From contig JAAOMT010000299.1 of assembly GCA_016748015.1 (NCBI GenBank), positions 206,688 to 219,824 of the forward strand: a DNA stretch of 13,137 bases, in the 5' to 3' direction. Positions 8,930 through 13,137 of the stretch are shown piece by piece. Source of the stretch: Geosiphon pyriformis. Lineage: Eukaryota; Glomeromycota; Glomeromycetes; Archaeosporales; Geosiphonaceae. The notes under the pieces are model-generated. The model had not been told where the DNA came from and ran no database searches. It was given only the letters and a program-made list of their open reading frames with translations. The stretch's first letter is position 1; each line of letters starts with the position of its first letter. The translations under genes and the position numbers were made by a program.

Positions 8930-9060
8930 TATCAAATAATTTGAAAAACCAAATTCTTTAATTATTGTACTTGGAAAATCCCCAAACCCAACTAATGTTT
9001 TGAAATTGATTAGCTACCAATTTCAGTAAACTGTTAGTGACTTCAGGCCTGGATAGAAAA

Positions 9061-9138
9061 TGTTTCTTTTGACAAAAATTCTATTTCTTTTACATTTCTT
9101 TTATTTTCCTTTTCTTTTCTTATTACAATCATTAGGAT
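9061..9138 (+). other. Pyrimidine-rich tract ending in CATTAG
   Basis: About 60 bases consist mostly of T and C (TTTCTTTTATTTTCCTTTTC and similar) and end with ATCATTAG at 9129-9136. This looks like either a promoter/leader pyrimidine tract or the 3' end of an intron in the element's leader. No clear 5' splice site was identified. Confidence 0.3.
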
Positions 9139-9145
9139 AGCCTAC

Positions 9146-9278
9146 AGACGAGATTCCTGTAGAAGAGTTGACTTTCACAGCAAAGTAACTATACATTTTA
9201 GTGAGCTTCCAGACAAGCAATTCCTAAGAAAGAGTTGACATTTACTACAACGTAACTACATAAAGTAACTAGCAAGGA
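9146..9278 (+). repeat. Imperfect tandem duplication, 67-bp period, in the leader of element B
   Basis: ATTCCT (9153 and 9220), GAGTTGAC (9165 and 9232) and GTAACTA (9185 and 9252) recur in the same order and all 67 bases apart. The two copies are diverged. They lie just before the gag region and have no open reading frame of their own. Confidence 0.7.
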
Positions 9279-9375
9279 ATTGGCCATTCCACTTATAAGC
9301 CCAGCAGTTCAAATTATAGGAGATAATTTGAAGTTAAAAATTCAGTTACTGGAGGTTCAACCACATCCAGAAAAC

Positions 9376-10978
9376 ATGAATTCACAGCAATTAAGTATCA
9401 ACAACATTACAGAAAAGAGACCAAAAACCTCCAGTAACATTTGGTGCTTTCTCACAAAAACAACATAGCAAAAACAACTTCAAAGTGGCAACCACACCAG
9501 ACACAACAACTCTAGAGTATTACCAATCAATTTACACCCACTGCAAGCAAAAATTCAACATTCCAGACGGAATTAAAGTTGTCAAGAAATCAGTATACCA
9601 ATACATTGAAAACTGCATCAACAATTATCTTTTTGGAAATTACAATATCTCAGAAGTTAGAAGCAATCTTTACAATAATTTAGCACACTATTCACAGTTG
9701 GGAACTGAAGACCTTAATAGTGAAACACTTGCCACTTACTTTCACAAACTTAATTTTAACATTATCAAATACTGTAAAGAAACATATCCAGTGCAGTCTC
9801 AATACACTATTGATTTTGAATCAAAAACAGAAACAAGCAACAAAGGCAAAAACAAATTAAAGCAATATTCAAGAACCACCCCAAATACTCCAACACTACC
9901 GAAAACAACTGCCAAACATTTACAAACACCTGAACAGGGAACCAGTTCAAAACTTCCACTTACTATCACATCTTTTCTAGCTTTACTTGTACAAGCACAA
10001 ACATCTAATTCACTCTTGAATTGATTTGCAAGACCAGAAGATTTTACATCACTCAGAAGTCCCACCAGACAACAAGAACCTCTTCAAACTAGTTCCAATC
10101 TCCTTGATTTTTTAGCTGAAAATCAAAGTGAACACTCTGAGACAGCAGCAAACGAAAAAAACAACTCTGAAATAACCAAAGAAGAATCAATAGACAGTGA
10201 AAACAAAGAAGACGAAATGACAACATATATTGTAAAAATCCCTGAATTCAATGGAGAAGATATTGAAACCAGTCCCCAAGAATGGCTTGACCAAGTTATT
10301 AAAGCTGGAGATGCAAATAGATGGAATGCTGCCAGAATGTTAAGAACAATACCCTACTTTCTCAAAGAAACAGCAGGAGAATGGTTTGAAAATCTTGCCG
10401 CCCCATTCAATGATTGGAATGCTTTCAAAGCAGCCTTCCTTGAACAGTTCACTGACAATAATACCTCCATTACTCTTTGCAATCGTTTTCAAAATATCAA
10501 ACAAGAACCCTCCAAATCCGTTATGACTTATATTGGGAAATTCAACAAACTTCTCAGACGGATTCACCAACTCGAGACAAATGATTATTATTCTGATGCT
10601 CAAATCTTGGATCAATTTATTGCTGGTCTAAAAGATAAACTAATTAAAAAGGTTCGCCCACACGCGCCAGAAGATTTAAACTCTGCCATACAGCATACAA
10701 AAAGATACGAAATGGCCATGGAAGAAGCCAATTGTACAAAACTTGTAAATTTGGCAATTGGAGAAACCAGCTCAACAGCTGAGGAAAAAATTGACCAACT
10801 CACAAAGAAGATCAAAAACTATTTTACCAACCAACAACAACAACAACCCCAAAGATATCAACCACCCCAAAGACAAAATCAAAATAACTTTGCACCACTT
10901 TCTAATAACCAGCCCCAGAATTGCCATTACTGTGAAATCTCTGGCCACTGGAAAAGAGATTGCAGAAAGCTGCAATGA
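9376..10978 (+). pseudogene. gag: gag of element B (capsid domain + CCHC knuckle)
   Basis: Gag forms the particle around the element's RNA. The likely start is ATG 9376 (MNSQQLS). The frame changes by one base near 9425, then reads PPVTFGAFSQKQ and stays open to TGA 10022 and on to TGA 10976. The N-terminal part is helical and polar; the linker 10040-10216 is acidic and Ser/Asn-rich. The core (10217-10650) matches the retrotransposon gag pattern: FNGEDIE, then WLDQV, GEWFENL, W-N-A-F-K-A-A-F-L-E-Q-F, and F-N-K-L-L-R-R-I. A basic Gln-rich stretch (QQQQQPQ near 10830) precedes the CCHC knuckle at 10922-10963. Only one stop interrupts about 500 codons after 9485, so gag is much better kept than the rest. 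The GTG at 9485 is not a start, since the frame is open upstream of it. Confidence 0.88.
10922..10963 (+). pseudogene. CCHC zinc knuckle of gag B
   Basis: C-H-Y-C-E-I-S-G-H-W-K-R-D-C is a perfect C-x2-C-x4-H-x4-C nucleocapsid motif. The same position in element A (62-103) reads CHYCGKQEHLQINC. In both copies a TGA follows within a few codons and the downstream pol region stays in the same frame. Confidence 0.92.
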
Positions 10979-11371
10979 GACCAACAAAATAGGGATAATC
11001 AACGTTACTCTCCATTACAGCAATCTTATTATCAACCATCACCACCAGCTTACTATCTATCAAGACTCCAATACCAAAATAGCTATTATCAGCCTGTCCC
11101 ACAACCAATCCAACAGCAATACCAACAACCATCCACCCAACATTATCAAGTACCTGCTCAAAGACTGATTACACAAAATCAATTTACACCACAAAACCAA
11201 TACCAAGTAAACAACAGTAGAATCAGTTCGAACAACCAATTGGTTCCCCAAAATACCACTCAAACAAGACCCAACCATTACCACACTCAACCCAGTTATT
11301 TAACAATGCTGAAAGAACAGGATTTTCACTATACTGCACTCTCGGAAGGTAGAGCTGCAGCACAACAACAA
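10979..11371 (+). pseudogene. Gln/Tyr/Pro-rich linker between gag and protease of element B
   Basis: In the gag frame this region is open for 131 codons and is dominated by Gln, Tyr, Pro, Asn and Ser (SYYQPSPPAYY, QQQYQQPSTQ). It is low-complexity and probably unstructured. Element A has the same kind of linker at 113-600. Open frames here in the other plus frame and on the minus strand are shadows of this biased composition. It ends with KEQDFHYTALSEGRAAAQQQ and then TGA 11372. Confidence 0.75.
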
Positions 11372-11395
11372 TGAAACCCTTCTCATAACCACACC

Positions 11396-11833
11396 ACTAT
11401 TCTACCAGCCCGAATTGCTGAAAACGCCAATCTCTCTAATATCTTTCCTTTTGAATTTGAAGCAAATGAATCACCATTCTTGCTTAGCAATGCAGCGGCT
11501 AATGAGCAAAAAGCCATTACTGCAATGTACACAGAAGCTGAAGTAGAAGGAAAGCCAATTCGCTTGATCCTAAACAGTGGATCTGCCGGAAGCATTATTA
11601 CCTACCAGTTAATGCAACAGTTGAAAAGAAATGTTGACTGACCAGCTCAAACAGTAATCGTCACTGCTGATGGCATGAAAAAGACCCCAGTAGGAGAAAT
11701 TGACAATTTTTCATTTACTCTTGATGGAATCACCATTCTAGTCAAAGTTCTTGTAATAGACGCACCCCAGTATCAAGCTCTCATTGGAAATGATTGGCTT
11801 CAAGAAGCCAATGCTAATCTGAATTGAGAAACA
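11396..11833 (+). pseudogene. Retropepsin-like aspartic protease of element B, active-site Asp lost
   Basis: The protease would cut the Gag-Pol polyprotein. The domain reads FPFEFEANESPF, then AITAMYTEAEVEGKPIRLIL, then N-S-G-S-A-G-S-I-I-T, then TVIVTADGMKKTPVGEI, DNFSFTLDGI, VLVIDAPQYQALIGNDWL. The catalytic triad D-S-G reads N-S-G, with the Asn codon AAC at 11573-11575; element A keeps Asp at the matching place (752). Retropepsins need this Asp, so this copy is inactive at the active site as well as by stops at TGA 11639 (inside the domain) and at TGA 11825 and TAA 11834 (just after its last motif). It is in the same frame as gag. The fold call is secure by motif and by comparison with element A. 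Confidence 0.87.
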
Positions 11834-12112
11834 TAAGAGTTAACAATCTCCTATCAAGGACAACACGCCCGGGTACCTGTCATTTGCAGTACATTCAACA
11901 AACGCTCTGAAAAAGCCCCAGCTTTTGAATTTGAACCGAAAGAAGAAAAACCAATAATTGAAACATTTATGGCTCTTGAATCAACATCCAACTGGGCCAA
12001 TGAAATAGAATAAGAACATTTCATCCCACACACTAAACCCGAAACCTCTGGATGGAATATACCTTACTCAAAACCCGAACCAAGGAAACAATGCCCCTAT
12101 ATTCCCCTTAAA

Positions 12113-12712
12113 TGTAAGGACTGTCACAAGAAACTATCATCAATGAAAGCCTGCATTTTGCCTGAAGAAGAATATGAGAATCATACTTGTTATTACTGCA
12201 AGGCTTGCCACAGAGAGCGATGGAGCCATCTAATAAAAAGAAGCGGAAAATGGGACAACACTCCTTGTTTGACTTGTGGAGAAATGCTACCAGAAGAATG
12301 CAATTGGATTGATGTAGCAATGAGAGGAGGTGTCTGCAATTAGACCTGCCAATATGTTTTATCAATTTCAGAAAAAGTAAAAAGAGGAACACCCTTTAAC
12401 GCAGCATACAATAGTGCTCCCAACAAACTTTATCACTACTCTCATAATGCCGAGATGATTTTCGACTTAGCAATAGCATTAATTAATAGAGCTACCAAAG
12501 AAGATGTTTGTCAAATGAAGGAAGCAGAATACATTAAATACACCATGGAATTAGCTGGATTCAATTACGAAGATGAAGTAGAAGTCTACCACCAAATTGC
12601 AAGTCACACCTACCCGACCCAAGAAGCTCAAATTCAATGATTAGAGCAAATGAACATTAGGCTATGTGAAGAATGCATTATGCCTTGCGATGAACAATAG
12701 TGTCCTGAATGC
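12113..12712 (+). pseudogene. Cysteine-rich (probable zinc-binding) domain between protease and dUTPase
   Basis: About 17 Cys fall within 200 codons in the polyprotein frame, many as C-x2-C pairs: C-K-D-C (12113), C-Y-Y-C-K-A-C-H (near 12188), C-L-T-C-G-E (near 12270), L-C-E-E-C-I-M-P-C (near 12663) and C-P-E-C (12701). The layout suggests two or more zinc ribbons or a treble-clef-like fold with a helical middle (AEMIFDLAIALINRATKEDV). I do not recognise a named domain. Stops at TAA 12011 (just before), TAG 12341, TGA 12638 and TAG 12698 interrupt it. The position between protease and dUTPase suggests a nucleic-acid-binding or assembly role; that is only a guess. The 12666-12872 frame is a shadow. 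Confidence 0.7.
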
Positions 12713-13137
12713 TATGCTTTTAGTATACTTTTGCCCAGCGAAAATGATGAGAATGAAATTGAATTCAGAGAACCTGAAGAAATGGAAGAAATTGAAACAA
12801 CACCCATCTACCTTATCGAAAATCAGCCTGTCTTACAACTTAAATACTTCAACAACAACGGACAAGGAATAAAACCCAAAAAAGCACATGAAATTGATGC
12901 TGGATATGACTTAAGATATTCAGGCAAGGATACTCTTGTTCTCAAACCCAAATCTCTCACAAAAATCAACCTCAAAATTGCATTCGAAATCTCGCCAAGA
13001 GCAATAGTTCAAATCGCCTCCCGGTCCTCTCTGGCAAGCAAAAGAATCAATGTCAGAGGAGGAATAATCAATGCTGGATATACTGGAAACATAACAGTGA
13101 TGCTTCAAAATGAAACTGACAAACCATTCAAGATCAA
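12713..13137 (+). pseudogene. dUTPase domain of element B, partial at window end
   Basis: Trimeric dUTPases hydrolyse dUTP to dUMP and pyrophosphate and so reduce uracil in new cDNA. After an acidic linker rich in Glu (12730-12830), the domain reads LKYFNNNGQGIKP and motif 1 D-A-G-Y-D-L-R (12896-12916). Motif 2 is S-R-S-S-L-A (13019-13036) and motif 3 is G-G-I-I-N-A-G-Y-T-G-N (13058-13090). Motif 3 normally has the catalytic Asp where Asn now stands (AAT 13070-13072); the following Tyr is kept. There is no stop from 12701 to the window edge. Motifs 4 and 5 would lie to the right. It is fused in frame to the polyprotein and is not a separate host gene. The Asp loss suggests it is inactive. Confidence 0.88.

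Larger units (their letters stand above)
8569..9060 (+). repeat. Putative 5' LTR (U3-R-U5) of element B
   Basis: Evidence is indirect. The CpG change begins at TGTCCG (8569). Tandem 20-bp repeats follow (8673-8793), then a TATA-like TATAAAAG (8837-8844) and AATAAA (8924-8929), the order expected for U3 followed by R. The second LTR lies outside the window, so the ends cannot be fixed by comparison. No convincing TG...CA pair or primer-binding site was found; TGG words near 8973 and 9281 are possible primer-site starts. The ends given are approximate. Confidence 0.4.
8569..13137 (+). mobile_element. LTR retroelement B with gag, protease, Cys-rich and dUTPase domains
   Basis: From about 8570 the DNA changes character: CpG becomes frequent, and a non-coding leader is followed by one long frame (codons starting at 9395) that runs to the window end. 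Its order is gag with CCHC knuckle, Q/Y-rich linker, retropepsin-like protease, cysteine-rich domain and dUTPase. Ten in-frame stops and one frame change near 9425 make it inactive. Reverse transcriptase, RNase H and integrase are not in the window and are expected to the right. dUTPase domains are established in some Ty3/gypsy-type elements of fungi and in several retroviruses; the Ty3/gypsy assignment here is inferred. Confidence 0.85.

Noticed and set aside
8822-9257. An LTR bounded by TGTTACG (8822) and CGTAACT (9251)
   Set aside because: The near-inverted words are tempting, but the TATA-like box would sit almost at the left end with no U3, and the right word ends in T, not A; the second LTR is needed to decide.
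9485-9487. GTG as a gag start codon
   Set aside because: The frame is open upstream (FGAFSQKQ), and GTG starts are not expected in a fungal nuclear element; ATG 9376 in the preceding frame is more likely.
10758-11168. Plus-strand open frame of 136 codons and overlapping minus-strand frames
   Set aside because: They overlap the gag end and Gln/Tyr-rich linker in the wrong frame; low-complexity codons keep the other frames open.
12666-12872. Plus-strand open frame of 68 codons
   Set aside because: The neighbouring frame gives C-P-E-C and an acidic linker leading directly into dUTPase motif 1, so this one is a shadow.
12713-13137. A host dUTPase gene
   Set aside because: The domain is fused in frame to retroelement gag, protease and Cys-rich regions, has no separate start, and has lost the catalytic Asp.

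Overview
The window looks like a nuclear transposon graveyard from an arbuscular mycorrhizal fungus (Glomeromycotina, most like Rhizophagus irregularis or a close relative). The assignment rests on very AT-rich DNA and on degenerate proteins that resemble LINE ORF1/ORF2 and gag-protease-dUTPase families I recall as very abundant in those genomes. This is recognition by eye, with no database search behind it. I see no intact host gene, no RNA gene and no prokaryotic feature. Nearly all of the sequence belongs to four pieces of retroelements.

Layout. (1) 1 to about 1046, + strand: an internal fragment of an LTR retroelement (element A), with a CCHC zinc knuckle, a Q/Y-rich linker and a retropepsin-like protease, all in one frame broken by 12 stops. 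(2) About 1050-7300, - strand: a long non-LTR retroelement (LINE) with ORF1 (about 7300-5239; RRM-like, CCHC and coiled-coil regions) and ORF2 (5242 to about 1055; endonuclease, reverse transcriptase, RNase H, C-terminal zinc motif). The ORF1 stop and ORF2 start overlap as ATGA. (3) About 7300-7655: an extremely AT-rich spacer. (4) 7656 to about 8475, + strand: the 5' part of ORF1 of a second LINE family, head-to-head with the first. (5) About 8570-13137, + strand: element B, a younger LTR retroelement with a putative LTR/leader (20-bp tandem repeats, TATA-like box, AATAAA, a 67-bp duplication), then gag, protease, a cysteine-rich domain and a dUTPase domain that runs off the window. Reverse transcriptase and integrase would be expected further right.

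How it fits together. In an active element B, Gag would build the particle, protease would cut the polyprotein, and dUTPase would lower dUTP during cDNA synthesis. In the LINE, ORF1 would bind RNA, and ORF2 would nick the target and copy the RNA in place. None of these copies can work as written: stop codons are frequent, and a catalytic Asp has become Asn in both the protease and the dUTPase of element B and in the endonuclease, RT and RNase H of the LINE. Most damage fits C:G to T:A transitions with the reading frame kept. CpG is almost absent from 1-8570 (about 8 sites by eye) and common in 8571-13137 (about 55 sites), so element B appears to be the most recent arrival.
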